A stretch of 64,000 nt of DNA from Urechis unicinctus (GCA_034190875.2 CM067348.1:10757694-10821693); one strand, 5' to 3'; numbered from the stretch's first letter, positions 45,935 to 60,240 are shown. The notes: generated from the letters alone by a model not told the origin. Program-made: numbers and translations.

Positions 45935-46831
45935 CAAAGTTAAAAATAGGAGTGCTAGTTGCCACGTCAATGGACAGGATGTTGTTTCTATATTCCTTCA
46001 TGGACACAATCATGTAGTTTTCCGTGGGAGCCTCATGGAATTCAATTTCAAGACTGACTCTGTCTGTGCAAAGGTTGTTGTGGCAGCACGCTTGTTAGGG
46101 CTGAGGTCGAATGTGTACAGGTGGTCTGACGCACTCCACATATCCAAATCTGTCAAGGCATCTTTCATAGACCCCCTCCATGTGCGAATGGCTTTGATGA
46201 ATTCCTTGCGACGCATCATCTTTTCCTGATCTTGCTACATTCCCCAGTTGTATACATAACCATGTTCATCGGGATAGTGGGATCCGTCATATGTCATATG
46301 AATCTTCGCTATTTTCAGTGCCTCAAAATTAAGAGAGTCAAATGCATAACTGCCAGAGTCAGTCGCAGCTTCTTGAAGTACAAATCCTAAGGCTATGCGT
46401 GTGGGGACTTCATTACTGCTAAACTCTGGTATAAATACTTGTGTAGCATTATGTGGAAAATTATGTCTTGTGGTTACATATCGTGTAAGTGGATATGTAA
46501 TTAATGAGTCTCCGTTGGTTAACTTATCTAACAGTCCTACGGTTACCTCCGGATCCAACTTTACCCTCTCAATTTGGATGTACATGTCTGTAAACTGTAA
46601 CACCGGTTTCACTGGCTCACCCACATTGTTCATTACTCCAATACTACAACTGAAAACATAATAGATGTAACCGATGACATGTACTGGCAAGACGTGACCT
46701 CTTTCCAAGAACAACATTTGTCTGGAGTTGTTCTGCCAAAATACAGAATGGCTTACCTTCTTATGAGCCATTTCTGTATAATATGTATATTGAAACGCCG
46801 CAAAACAGTCAAGACAGAAGTGCTTGGTCAC
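45935..46831 (-). pseudogene. hexon-type major capsid protein, C-terminal half, broken
   Basis: The main frame (46,831-46,235) contains RVKLDPEV, YPLTRYVTTRHNFP and then VPTRIALGFVLQEAA, SGSYAFDSLNFEAL and MTYDGSHYPDE. This is the order of conserved blocks in the second jelly roll of Polinton/adintovirus major capsid proteins. A further frame (46,219-46,010) and a third (to about 45,935, ending FNFGA) carry the rest of the C-terminus, separated by two breaks. A CAG acceptor near 46,637 may mark the true exon start, since the N-terminal residues of the open frame look unrelated. The first jelly roll is absent from the window. In a virus this protein forms the capsid shell. Confidence 0.72.
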
Positions 46832-47821
46832 TGGGACTATAGAGGTCCATCTGTGAGAATCACTTGTCTCGTGTACCTAACCACATCTTATGACAACCTC
46901 AGGCAGAAATATGAGGTAAGGATTGAATCTGGTTTTTAAAGTTATCACAGTCAATATATTTGTTTTAGGAGTGTCGTATTGTGAAGTTTTGTGTAGAGCT
47001 GTACTCCCTCCGTGTATACTACTTGTTGTACACGATACGCACTTGATATAATGACTCTAGGCGTAGGGTGTAGAAGAATCTTGAACTTTATTAAACTTTG
47101 AATTTTAGATGGAACAGTGCCTCAATGGTGGAGAGAGATAGGTCGATCTCAGAGGCCAGGATAGAACTGATTTTCAAATGTATACGTGCTTTCCTCAACG
47201 ACTAAGGCACGCTATCCCGATTCTCATGGAATGTGCAGTAGCCAGGTTAGTGAGGGTTTGAGCCTTAGGGCGTTGTCTAGACGGATGGCCACGTGGCTCT
47301 TGAATATGGGGTATGTATGGGGAGAGGGAGGAAGTGGCAGGTGACATGTAGGTCACTTGTGGATCTGGGAAGCTGGGGTTTATAAAAAATATCAGCTGTA
47401 GGGGTTACTTCATCAAATGATGACTGAGAGGGTACGTTATGATTATGGGTATGTTTGTTGTCATAACGGGCTTTTGCACCTAACACGAGCCCATTGCTAT
47501 ACACTGTTGTTGGTGATCTCAATTGAAGCATTTTGTTCCAAATCCTTTGATCTACTTGGTAGAATGAGAAAGGACCCATCGAACATCAGAAGATCTGGGC
47601 ACAACAAATGAGTGTTCCAAGAACAAAGAAAGACAACAGAATGGGAGCTAATGTCACCAGAGAAGCAGGTATTGTTTAGTGTGTTGCACGAGTACATACA
47701 TGTTAATTATCAAATGACCTCAACCAGGCACTAAGATGTCTATGCGGATGCACTGTTTTCAAGCTGTGGATTTAAAACGTATTCTTACAACCAGGAATGT
47801 TGTGTATGTTTAATTTATTAG
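46832..47821. other. junction region between element and host-like DNA
   Basis: No firm gene. An exon-like plus-strand frame ends at GAG/GTAAGG near 46,916 (with GHWDYRGPSVRITCLVYLTT), and a 20-codon ATG frame (MSVPRTKKDN) ends at a GTATTG donor near 47,667. They could be exons of the gene whose next exon is at 47,822, but the phases could not be reconciled. Confidence 0.35.
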
Positions 47822-47968
47822 GCAATTGAACACACCATATTGTGGGATCATTCATTTCCAACGAAGGAGTTTGTCTTCAAATCCAAGAAAAAACAGTCGT
47901 CTTTCAAATTTCACGCACAACATGGATCCAGTGTGGTCAACATTCGCATCGTGTTGTTCCTGCCTTCG
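47822..47968 (+). CDS. internal exon of an unidentified host gene
   Basis: Exactly 49 codons bounded by a TTATTAG acceptor and a GTAGGT donor, open in phase 0, encoding IEHTILWDHSFPTKEF and VVNIRIVLFLPS. The clean boundaries and natural composition support a real exon, but I do not recognise the family. The exons next to it are uncertain, and its relation to the CARD-encoding exon 420 bp downstream is unclear because the phases differ. Confidence 0.45.
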
Positions 47969-48387
47969 GTAGGTTTTACATATTGTGATTCCAGACTACC
48001 GTTGTATGTTTATGACACTTGTATGGCGTTATTTTGCCAGCGCAAAATAGTAAATCACTTTCAGATTCTTGGTTTATACACTAATGCTTTATAACAAGTG
48101 TATAGTCTGTGCTGTATGTGTACCTGACACAGTCAGTCATGTAAAGTGTGATACTAATGACCACCACTATGATAAACAGCATACATTTGGTTCCATGTTG
48201 TAACAGGGTGGCCAGGAGGTCAATAAGCAAGATAGCCACAATACCTACCGATAACCTAACCCTAACATAGGTAAGTTGAGCCCGAGAACTTGACAAGGAT
48301 TTACGTAATGTGTCATTTTTTGCATACATACAACTCTCCTCACTTGTCAGAATCAAATAGTGTCACTAGCCTGTTTGTGTTTCAGAC

Positions 48388-48856
48388 ATGCTGCAGGATG
48401 CCTTTGAAAAAAGAATGTATGACTTTGAAGAAAAATTTATTACGAACAGGCCTATTCTAACGGATACAATAATCCCTGACGATTTGTGGGATTATCTGCT
48501 AAGTTATGGTGTCATAACCCCTAGGATGAAAGCTCGCATTAGAGAAAGATCGTATTGTATTGGGGAAAGAACTTGCCCAAGACATCAGTTATTCGTTATT
48601 CTGGTGCACATCGTCGCTAACACCGTTTACTGTGTGACTTTAGTTCAATCGTGTGGACCAAGAACAGGTTGGTGAACTTCTGGACTTTATCCGAAAACGG
48701 CCTTTTGAAGATTATGTTAGCTTCTGCAGAGCTCTCATAGAAACCAACCAAGCTCATGTGGTCAAGCAGTGGCTTTGGGACAAAGAGTTGAATACGATGA
48801 TAGACATCAGGCATCGAGCGATATTGCAAACAGATTATCATGACATAGATAGATGA
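48388..48856 (+). CDS. CARD (death-fold) domain, two exons
   Basis: The first part starts with ATG at 48,388, just after a TTTCAG acceptor: FEEKFITNRPILTDTIIPDD and LWDYLLSYGVITPRMKARI correspond to CARD helices 1-3. The second (frame open from about 48,643 to the stop at 48,856) has QVGELLDFIRKRPFEDYVSF and CRALIETNQAHVVKQWL, helices 4-6. An intron of uncertain donor must lie between them. CARDs mediate homotypic binding in apoptosis and innate immune signalling. No second domain is visible downstream, so it is either a short CARD-only protein or the end of a longer gene. Confidence 0.65.
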
Positions 48857-49326
48857 GTTGACATTCTATGGCTGCTTCTTGGTTTATATTTCGTTAAATA
48901 TTTACTCAATACTTTTTCGACGGATTTAACCGTTATAATGCATCCAACATGTTTCTGTTGTTTTGCATGTCATACTGCTGCTGTGAATGATTGTACTGTT
49001 TATATATATGGCTCATAGAGATTTGTGATATAAAACAAGCAGTTATCTTGGTATGTTGACAACAGTAACCTCGCACCATGTATACATTGTAAATGTCATA
49101 TGATGACGTCATATTTGTCTTTACTAATGATGATAGCGTAACATGCTGCTCTTTTCACAAGCAGAACAAATGACGAGAGCCAGATTTATATCATGCCATG
49201 TATGTATATTTAGGTCCATAAAAAGAGTCCTGCTCTCACATTGATACATGCTAACTGCGATGTGGAATTAACGCTAAAATAAATCAATGATTGCCACGTT
49301 TCAGCACGCTAAATGATGCGTGTATG
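48857..49326. other. intergenic, no gene recognised
   Basis: AT-rich sequence between the CARD stop and the end of the PIGZ-like gene, with an AATAAA-like signal context near 49,278 (plus strand). Nothing else is recognised. Confidence 0.4.
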
Positions 49327-50404
49327 TCAACAGGGTGTGTTTGCCATAACGTAGTCAGAATAAAGTAGAACGAGAGGATAAACGAGGGGGAGGAGGAACC
49401 TGGCTTCCTGGTGAGGGAACAAAGAAAGGAGGATAAGGGGGACCAGGTAACACAACAGTAACACGCCTTCAAACCGTCCACCATGTACCGTACTAACCAG
49501 AGATCCCCAGGGTCTAGTTGCAACCTGTTGAAGGTGTTTTCCAATACTTGCCAGGGAAGATATGGCCAGGATGTTGAACAATACTGGAGCGTTTACGCAC
49601 AGGTGAGTGAGACGAGGATGGATGCCATGCTGGGCCAAGTTATCACCGTGTGTATTGTAGAGCAGGAAGTTGATAGGAGTAATGGTCAGGGTGGATACTA
49701 TACCATATATTCCCATCTGGTCATAGGCAGTTAACAGTGAGCCTAGATCTGTAACAAGGCTCCCGTAATACAGAGAATCGAAGAGGACAAAAAGTGTTGT
49801 GACTGGCCATGCTACTGTAACTGATCCAAAGCCCTTCCTAAATATTGTGACTTTATCTTTGCCCAGCTTCTCAGATTGCCTACTGTCAGCCTCAATATGT
49901 ATGGAACAAGAGCAAACGCCACAAATGTGGGACGATTGAAAACTCCTGTTACAATGATCACTGCTATTGTTGAGGTGAAACATGAACCTTGACCTTGACC
50001 TTTCCTCTTGTCCATCTCATTCCTGCTAAAGCTCTTTGTGATAAAATACACAAGTGAAATGAAGAGGAAAGTTTCAATAGTGTTAGAAAACGTCCTGGTG
50101 AAGAAAACAAATGGCAAGAATGACGTGGAATAAGTGAATAAAGCATTGCGACTATTAACTCCCAGCATAGCAGCCAGCCGATACACCATCATATCTGTCA
50201 GTATGCTTAACAATGCCACAGAGATCCTTGGCATTATAAGCAGGAAGTAAGGTGAGATCAGAGAGTTTGTTGCTCCCAATAAGTTGAGTGTCTTGAGGAA
50301 GTAGAATGAAGGGCTGAACACGAGGTATGGTACAGCCATGTTATGGATCGGAGCGATGTGGTTAAACTCCCAAGAGCGATGAACCTCCAGGTTCAGAACA
50401 TCAC
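49327..50404 (-). CDS. PIGZ: PIGZ-like GPI mannosyltransferase 4, last exon(s), one frame break
   Basis: The exon starts at a TTGTTCAG acceptor (50,405) and encodes GDVLNLEVHRSWEFN followed by many hydrophobic segments, VLFDSLYYGSL, NFLLYNTHGDNLAQHG, HPRLTHLCVN and HQEARFLLPL. These are hallmarks of GT22-family GPI mannosyltransferases and fit PIGZ/SMP3 best; that enzyme adds the fourth mannose to GPI anchors in the ER. The frame changes between 49,980 and 49,830, in a loop after LTVGNLRSW, and the protein stops soon after the HQE motif (YSDYVMANTPC), earlier than expected for the family. The upstream exon with the HPDE motif was not found. So it is either a decayed or truncated gene, or it has assembly errors and a further exon. 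Confidence 0.75.
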
Positions 50405-52889
<2,485 letters not shown>

Positions 52890-53089
52890 GCAAAGTCGCA
52901 TCAGCCAAAAGTTTATACTTGGAACAGTACGGCGATTGTGACGATGACTAATGTGATGATGATCTTGGCTAGTGTATCGGATACATTTGCAAGGTCCACT
53001 TTCGGGTCTTGTTATTGGAGTACCAGACTTAGAATATTCCTCCACTCTAGAAGTTAACAACACCTTGTACATTTTTATTTCTCACAGCA

Positions 53090-53470
53090 CGACGGTGTGT
53101 GTAGAGTGGGTCGGTACAAGCTGGCGGTAGAGACGGGGTTAGTATCTGAATCAGTCAAAGGAACTTGGACAGACGTCCCAGATGTAGTAGGAAACGATCA
53201 GTACAAGCTCATTTGGGATTTCTGTCTGACGACCACAAAACGACTGGATCTGTTGCTCTGGGATAAATCTGGGCTCTCGACCACATTGTGCATGATCGAA
53301 TGCATGAAAAGCGAGTACGTTACTCGCGCTCGCAGCGGATTTAGCCAAAACTAGCGGCTATTCCGCCCAGGTCGTGCCTATCATGGTTGGGAACCTGGGG
53401 AACGTTGACAGTCTGGAGACGGAGCTGGAAAACTTTCCGCTGGTGAAGGACAAGGGTAGGATGACAGGGA
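53090..53470 (+). pseudogene. non-LTR retrotransposon ORF2 C-terminal fragment
   Basis: The frame with DQYKLIWDFCLTTTKRLDL and LLLWDK, followed in another phase by SAQVVPIMVGNLGNV, matches the segment after the RT domain in many invertebrate LINE-like ORFs (an IxWDFxIxTDxxIxxxRPDIVLxDK-like block, then a VxPIVVGxLGxV-like block). It is a short, frameshifted remnant; 53,341-53,673 on the other strand is a shadow. Confidence 0.6.
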
Positions 53471-53734
53471 ATATCTAGCGCACGGCGGTTCTCGCCAGCG
53501 CCGCCAGCGCCGGGATGATAAGGCAACAGCTGGCGTGTAAGTAAATGGGATGGAGAAGTGCCAAGGGGGTTGACGACACGGATATGTCCGGGCATAGCCT
53601 CGCTTACGGGAACCCCCGGGGCATTAGCTGAAGACTGTTGTCCTGGGGTGTCTTGAAACACAGCAATATGCATTTTTAGTTCTCTCAGCTCATGGACTCC
53701 GCACCTTGACTGAGTTTGTGAGCGATCCGGTCAG

Positions 53735-54118
53735 TAGAATGCTTAGGGTGAGTGACATGATCAGTAAATTGCTTTAGGTGAGCGACCAGATCAATAGATT
53801 GTTAAGGTGAGCGACCCAATCAGTAGATTGCTTAAGGGGTGAGCGACCCGATCGGTAGGTTGCTTCAGGTGAGCGACCCAGTTAGTAGATTGCTTTAGGT
53901 GAGCGAACCGGTAAATAGATTGTTTTAAGTGGGCAACACGATCATTATATTGCATTAGATGAGAAACCCGATCAGTAGATTGCCTAAGGTGAGTGACTCA
54001 ATCTGTAGATTGGATTGGGTGAGTGACCCTGTCAGTAGATTGCTTTCAGTGGGCGACACGGTCAGTAGATTGCTTTAGGTGAGCGACCCGGTCAGTAGAT
54101 TGTTTTAAATGGGCGAGT
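53735..54118. repeat. ~30-bp minisatellite
   Basis: About 13 units of consensus GGTGAGCGACCCGGTCAGTA plus GATTGCTTTA, with small indels. It ends 15 bp before the left end of the large inverted repeat. Confidence 0.9.
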
Positions 54119-54229
54119 CTTTTTCTCCGTGAACTTAATAAACGCTAATTGTTGCGGTGTTTCCCTCAATATGTCGCCAGTTGAACCCCTATCGAATATT
54201 GAGGGATTGCTATAACTCGAAGAGGTGGG

Positions 54230-54445
54230 CCAAGATAGTGAAGTAAAGTGTGGCTAGCATGGTGAAGTGAGGTGGGGCTCGCATGGTGAAGTGAGGTGGG
54301 GCTCGCATGGTGAAGTGAGGTGGGGCTAGCATGGGAAAGTGGGGTGGGGCTAGCATGGCGATGTGAGGTGGCAACAGCATGGGAAGTGAAGTGGGGCTAG
54401 CCTGGTGAAGTGGGGTGGGGTCGGGTCAGCATAGTGGAGTGAGGT
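54230..54445. repeat. 24-bp minisatellite, left arm
   Basis: About nine units of GAGGTGGGGCTAGCATGGTG plus AAGT. Reverse-complement units form 61,000-61,275 and, more diverged, 59,490-59,880. Confidence 0.92.
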
Positions 54446-54980
54446 TGTCAGGGCGGATTCATCTGTTATTACCATTTGTCTTCCATAGGAATCAGAGATT
54501 CAAACGCCTGTATTTGCAGCTGTTGTGGTGAAATCGAGGGTTATTTTTAGGGTGACATTGTCTGTTGTGAAGAAGCATTAGAAAATAGAAACACAGATTA
54601 GGGTCAAAATTTTCCTAGTTTTCCAAGCGTGGAATTTCCCCTCTGATTTAGCTGGTTTAGTACCACCAGCTGTTTAACACTTGTTAGAAAGGACAGTTCT
54701 TAGTAAACGTTGGTGGAAGAGGTTATTTGTAAGCTTCTAATAGGGCCGCGAATCGTGATGTCAAATTGTTGATTTCCGCATTAGCTGGATCTTTTACACA
54801 TTACCGCTGTAGAATTTTAGTCAATATCTCGTTGACCACGATTTGGGTTAATATGTGACTGACATGGGTAATTGGAGAATGTCTGGTGCTGTAACATGTG
54901 GATGTTGTAAAATACGGCTGCTTCTGCACATTTATGTGGGCGTATCTAGGAGTCATATGGTATCAAAACGACATTATTTC
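54446..54980. other. left-arm unique sequence, no gene
   Basis: 54,450-54,640 pairs with 60,560-60,740 in inverted orientation. 54,660-54,960 has no counterpart in the other arm. No coding frame is supported. Confidence 0.6.
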
Positions 54981-54981
54981 G

Positions 54982-55205
54982 TAGCCCAATTGGCAGGTGT
55001 CATATGGAATTATATCGACAGCTCTTTGTAGCCCAATTGGCAGGGGTCATATAGGATTATATCGACAACACTTTGTAGCCCAATTAGCAGGGGACATATT
55101 GGATTATAACAACACTTTGTAGTCCAACAGACATGGGTCATATGGGATTATAACGACAAAATTTTTTAGCCCAATTGACAACGATCATATGGGATTATAA
55201 CGACA
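54982..55205. repeat. 47-bp minisatellite, left arm
   Basis: About five units beginning TAGCCCAATTGGCAGGGGTC; starts at 54,982, 55,029 and 55,076 give the 47-bp period. The array reaches the 3' end of the ankyrin gene. The inverted counterpart is 60,300-60,540. Confidence 0.92.
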
Positions 55206-56301
55206 ATACGTCATGAGTGTGAAATAAGTCTTCAGTATGTTAAGTTTCTTGGCGTTGACGTCAGCCCCGGCCTCTACCAGTAGGTCAACAAGCTGTATAC
55301 AGTCTGACCGGATAGCGTCATGTAGCGTTATCGTGGGATGAAGTGTTATCATGGCTCCATATTGCAGAAGCAACTTCATGGTGGCAGCATTGCGCTCCAG
55401 TACAGCCAGGTGGAATGGAGTCTTCTTGTTATTGTTTACATCCTGGAGACGGGCCCCGTGTTTCAACAGCAACTCGGCTGCATCTGACTTGTTGTAGAAC
55501 ACAGCGTAATGTAGTGGTGTGTTATCATTCCTGTCGGTGGAATTTATATCTCCACCCCTCTCGACAATACAGTTCATCACCTCCGTCCAGCCACTCCATG
55601 CTGCCCCATGTAGAGGTGTCTGACCCGAGCTGTTCCTGGTGTCCACCTTACATCCTCGGTCTAATAACCAAGTCACTGCTTCTCTTTTCTCATTGAATAA
55701 TGCCCTGTGTAGCGGTGTGTTATCGTTCTTTTTGGTGGAATTTATATCTCCACCCCTCTCCACAATGCAGTTCATGTAGCGGTGTCTCACCGGAGCTGTT
55801 CCTTGTGTCTACCTTACACCCCCGGTGTAGCAAACAACTCATTGCTTCTCTCTCCCCATTTGATGCTGCCTCGTGTAGCGGTGGGTCGCCGTAATTATCT
55901 TTCACATCCATATGTCCACCTTTTGCTACGATACGGTTCATCACCTCCGTCCAGCCACGCTTTGCTGCTTCATGTAGCGGTGTCTGACCGGAGTTGTTCC
56001 TGGTGTTTACCTCACATCCTCGGTCTAACAACCAACTCACTGCTTGTCTCTTCCAATTGATAGCTGCCTCGTGTAGTGGCGTGTCGCCGTATACATCACA
56101 TGCGTTGATGTCGCCACCCTTCTCAAGCAATAACTCCATCATGCTGATGTCTCCGCGCTTCGCTGCTACATGCAGTAGTGTACACCCGCTGCCCACTCTC
56201 TGATCAACACTTGCCCCGTCTTCCAGGAGTCGCCTTAAGTCACCCACGTCGCCTGACGTCACGGCGTCATGCAGAGCCTCTTTCTTCTCTCCCTCTGACA
56301 T
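55185..56301 (-). pseudogene. ankyrin-repeat protein gene with a 32-bp deletion
   Basis: ATG at 56,301 (MSEGEKKEALHDAVTSGDVG); the open frame reaches 56,379 but begins in repeat-derived sequence. About ten ankyrin repeats of 33 residues follow, with TPLHEAA and LLLEKGGDIN-type helices; ankyrin stacks mediate protein binding. At about 55,774 the frame breaks: the coding sequence jumps from TPLHE into the middle of the next repeat, and comparison with the adjacent paralogous repeat (55,575-55,610) shows 32 bp missing between two CAT triplets. Downstream the other frame (to 55,185) reads good repeats to the end. It lies inside the inverted-repeat structure, so it may be transposon cargo or a host gene fragment. 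Confidence 0.8.
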
Positions 56302-56559
56302 GCTGCTCTGTAACACGACATACATAGATTGATTGACACTGTTACTAGTAACGAGGAATGTATGTACGTTACATATCATAATAAATCATTTTTAATGGAA
56401 ATTTGTGTACCATTTATTGATCTATTGGCATATTTAATTTATTTTGTCCTCATTTGTCTACATTCAGGGAAAAGTAAACCAAACGCTGTTAAGTAGTAGT
56501 GTTAGCTAGAAGTAATGGCGCTAGAACATTACATCTTCTTCCGGTTGTATTCACAATCG

Positions 56560-56757
56560 GAACAGGCCGTTGGTCGCTATGTATCGCTGCCCGTCTGTCA
56601 GTTTGTATTTCACCATAGGGACACGGCCGCTGGTCGCTAGGTATCACTGGCCGTCTGTCAGTTTACATTTCCCCATAGGGACACGGCCGCTGGTCGCTAG
56701 GTATCGCTGGCCGTCTGTTAGTTTACATTTCCCCATAGGGACACGGTCGCTGGTCGC
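56560..56757. repeat. ~60-bp minisatellite
   Basis: Three to four units around CCATAGGGACACGGCCGCTG and GTCGCTAGGTATCGCTGGCC, the same family as 12,500-12,690. Confidence 0.88.
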
Positions 56758-58652
56758 TTGCATTGGCGAATCCCGTGCGAATGCTCATGGGGTCTATGTG
56801 GCTTGATTAAATCACACCCTTCTACTAAAATTTATTTTGTGAAGGCCCAGAAAGACATGGTATGTGTCAATGAGAACCATGTTTTTCTTAAATTTAACAT
56901 TACCTCACCCAAGTCCGGGTCTATTGAGCAAGGAAACATTATCGTTTTTTTTATAGCCAGCACATTCAGAATAATGTCACCAAGCTGACAATGTATTGCT
57001 TATTATGTCAAAAGCTCTTCTCAAACAATAGTGGTTCCAGTAAACACACCCATCGACCCCAGGACATAGCAGATTAAACGGCTTAGCCTGTTATAGAAAA
57101 TTCCGAACCCCCAACACCAGACAGCATCATCTTGCCTGGTGATCTTTTTGCCACAAAAATTCATGGAAGGCCTCATAGTGAATAACAATCGCCTATTGTG
57201 CTAGTAGCGAAGACCCTCAAGAAATCGCGCAAGCAATTGGGACTAGCCGCGAAAACGGAAACGCAAACACAGAATGTGTATTAACTTGAATTCTCAAACT
57301 TAAAGTTCTACTCAGCGTCCTTCGCCTGGATTCAACTTTAGATGGGCTCGGTTATGCAAAACCACAATATTTCTCATGTCTTGATTTGGCTTCAGGATTT
57401 GTACAAGTTGGGCTGTCCAAGGAGTGTCAACATTTACTGCTCCCGATTACAAGTCGTACAAACTAACAAGGTTAAGTATGGGTTTAAAGCAGTAGCCATT
57501 TCGGAGGAAGAATTTTTATGAATTAAGCTTACCAGAATGGGTCTTCTACCCAGTGAAGGACACATAAAAGCAGTGATAACATTCCCCGTTCCCTGCAATG
57601 TCAAAGGGGTAAGGTCATTTCTCGGTATAAATTTATTCCTGATGCATGTAAAATAACAAAACCGCTTAATAACCTCACCACGAATGATGCCAAGTTTGAT
57701 TGGTCTTGCTGGTAATTTTAACCCCAGATGATGTAATACCACGACTCAGATTTAGCAAGTCATGTAGGCATCAATAAAATGCTCATTGCGATAAAACAGC
57801 GACTTTCATGGTCAGGTATGTACAGATATGTGGGGGAATATTATGACAGCTGTCCCGTTTGAATCCTACTAAGCGATCATACAGACGTGAGAAACCAACA
57901 ATGACCCTATTCGAGGCACTTACGCCCCTGGCAACATTGGTCCACTGCCCAGAATTGCCAGCAGAAATGCTTACTCAACGGGGGTTATTGATCACTACTT
58001 GCGTTTTGTACTCAGCTGAGCTTGTAAATATCTAGTACCCTGGCAAGTCGTTTGTGCTCACGGTGTGCCTTTAGAAATTCTCGCAGACAAAGATAAAGAC
58101 TTCACAAGTAGATTGTTCAGGCAGTTAAATATTATTTTTAGGGTTCGCAGAAATTTACCTCCGCCTACAAGCCATACACCAATTGAAGGACTGAGAGGGT
58201 TAATAGTACTTTATCAAATCTTCTCAGAACATTGTGTCATGATAAGCTCAATACATGGGACCGATTTCTGTGCTCGGTAGCATTTGCCGTGAACTCAACA
58301 GTGAATCGTTCCATTAACTTGTGGCCTTTTGAGCTTATGTTCGGCTGTACACCGCGATAAGCACTAGATATAACCCGCAGATCAGCAGCTGACTTCATAC
58401 AGAGCAGGGGCGAACATCTAGCGGACATTCTGCGAGTTCAACTAGAAGGCCGGGACCTGGTATTAAAAGCTACTGAAGTCAATGAGGCAAAAACGAAAGC
58501 CGAATGGGAAAAGTCAGCACAGAAGTCAGAGGCCCATTTATAGTTATCAGCGTGAAGGAGCATACTGCCAAACTTAACGATCAAAATACAGGCAATTTCG
58601 TCCCAACAATGATTGCATTTAGCAAGTTGAAGGTCGCAAAAGCCGTGACTTG
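56758..58652 (+). pseudogene. Ty3/Gypsy pol remnant, copy 3
   Basis: Only pieces of the linker, RT N-terminus, thumb and integrase are left, in the same order as in copies 1 and 2. It lacks the protease and the YxDD core and has a further deletion of about 45 bp near 58,532, compared with 8,566 in copy 1. The 3' part is nearly the same as copy 1. Confidence 0.8.
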
Positions 58653-59330
58653 ATGCAATGAGTGGTGGGTGCAGTTAAAATAATGACTATAGATGTATTA
58701 TGATATATGTCTTTATTCCAGATGCGTGAACCTTCTATGGATATAAATTACTCGTTTTCGTGCGCAATATATGAACCATGATTTATGAGCACGTCAGGTG
58801 TGATTAAACTAACAATTTAGTCGGCTTACAAATGAAAATCATTGCGGTTAAACTGTTTAAATAAGAAAAAGAAAAAAATGCTATGAATTCTCGCCTAAAT
58901 GTCGATTGCATTAAGAATTACAACGTTACTCTACAGAATGTGATCTAGAGTCATGTGGGAATAGCTCTATCAAACAAAGCAACATTCGCATCTCGTTCAA
59001 TACCATCTATAGTGGCCATTAGGCTAGGCTGGAAGGTGCTACCTGCTGTGTTCGATGCAACTATGCCCTACCTAACGATATTAAAATCGACCTGGACATT
59101 TTCAAAAAACCAAGCACAAACTATTGAAAACCCCTGCTCTTCGATTGAATCTTGATCGGCAGTCATAAAGCTCGCTAGCGCAGTCATCTGGTAACGACAG
59201 ATAAAATCGACCACGTGCATAAGCTGAGCGCAAGAACGAACGACTGCGCACCACGCTCGTGAACCGTACTAGACTGGATTGAGTCACATACAGGCTGAAG
59301 GGAGCAACACAACGAGGTTAGTAAACATGT
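58653..59330. repeat. non-coding block downstream of pol (copy 3)
   Basis: Near-identical to 8,698-9,350, including the 66-residue open frame of unknown meaning (58,955-59,155). Confidence 0.65.
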
Positions 59331-59485
59331 TGACGCTTCGTACCAAGAACACGTCACGCGATCCCAAAATAGATGACATATCCGAGTCCGTGGCGCATGC
59401 GCAGCAGATCGCCGTGGTTATGGGATGGTTTACAGAAAGGGAATTCCAACGTTAACATTTCCTGCATATTCATGGTGCCTTTAAC

Positions 59486-59885
59486 ATGCTGACCCCACCA
59501 TCCATCACCATGCTGGCCCTACCTCACTTCACCTTAATGACCCAACCTCACTTCACCATGATGAACCAACCTCACTTATTTCACCATGTTGTCCCCACCC
59601 CACTTCCCTGTGCTGTCCCCACCGTACCTCACCATGGGGGCCCACCTCACTGCATCAGGCTGATCCCGTATCACTTCAGCATACTGATACCACTTTTCCT
59701 CACCATATTAACCCTATTTCATTTCACCATACTGACCCCACACTCATTTCGCCATGGCTATCCCTCCTAGCTCAACAAGAGTTACCCTAACTCACATCAC
59801 CATGCTGGACCCACTTCACTTCACCATGCTGACAACCTCACATCACCATGCTGGTACCACCTATCGTCACTAGACCTCCATCACT
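59486..59885. repeat. diverged 24-bp minisatellite
   Basis: Units of ACCTCACTTCACCATGCTGA plus CCCC type, the reverse complement of the 54,230-54,445 family. The Pro/His/Phe/Thr open frame here is a repeat translation. Confidence 0.85.
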
Positions 59886-59919
59886 GGCCAACCGATATCT
59901 ATCTTAATAGGTTCTTGAA

Positions 59920-60240
59920 TAATGGTCCTGATAGTGTGAGACGGTGGTAAATGGCCTGATGTGAATGATGGCCCTGACAGAGTCATACTGTGGGAACATG
60001 CCCTGGCTTGAATGATGGCCCTGACAGTGTCTGATTGTGGGAATCTGGTCAGAATGATGTCCCTGACAGGGTCAGACTATTAAAATATGGTCTGGTGTGA
60101 ATTATTCCCTGACAAGGTCAGACTGTGGGAATATGCCTGGCGTGAATAATAGGCCTGGCAGGGTGTGGCTATGGGATTATTCCCCAGCGTAAATGATGGC
60201 CCTCACAGGGTCAGACAGTGGGAATATGGCATGGGTTACA
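59920..60240. repeat. ~47-bp minisatellite, second type
   Basis: About six units with TGAATGATGGCCCTGACAGG and GTCAGACTGTGGGAATATGG. Unrelated in sequence to the neighbouring 47-bp repeat. Confidence 0.88.

Larger units (their letters stand above)
56363..59395 (+). repeat. third copy of the composite repeat (module, minisatellite, pol remnants)
   Basis: 56,363-56,757 matches 12,270-12,695; 56,758-57,590 is a diverged match to 6,590-7,600; and 57,600-59,320 is almost identical to 7,617-9,350 of copy 1, sharing its deletions. It ends with about 60 bp otherwise seen only in copy 2 (to ATAGATGACATA). It lacks the satellites and the protease. Confidence 0.9.

Noticed and set aside
53341..53673. 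110-residue minus-strand frame
   Set aside because: Antisense to a LINE-like fragment whose plus-strand motifs are clearer.
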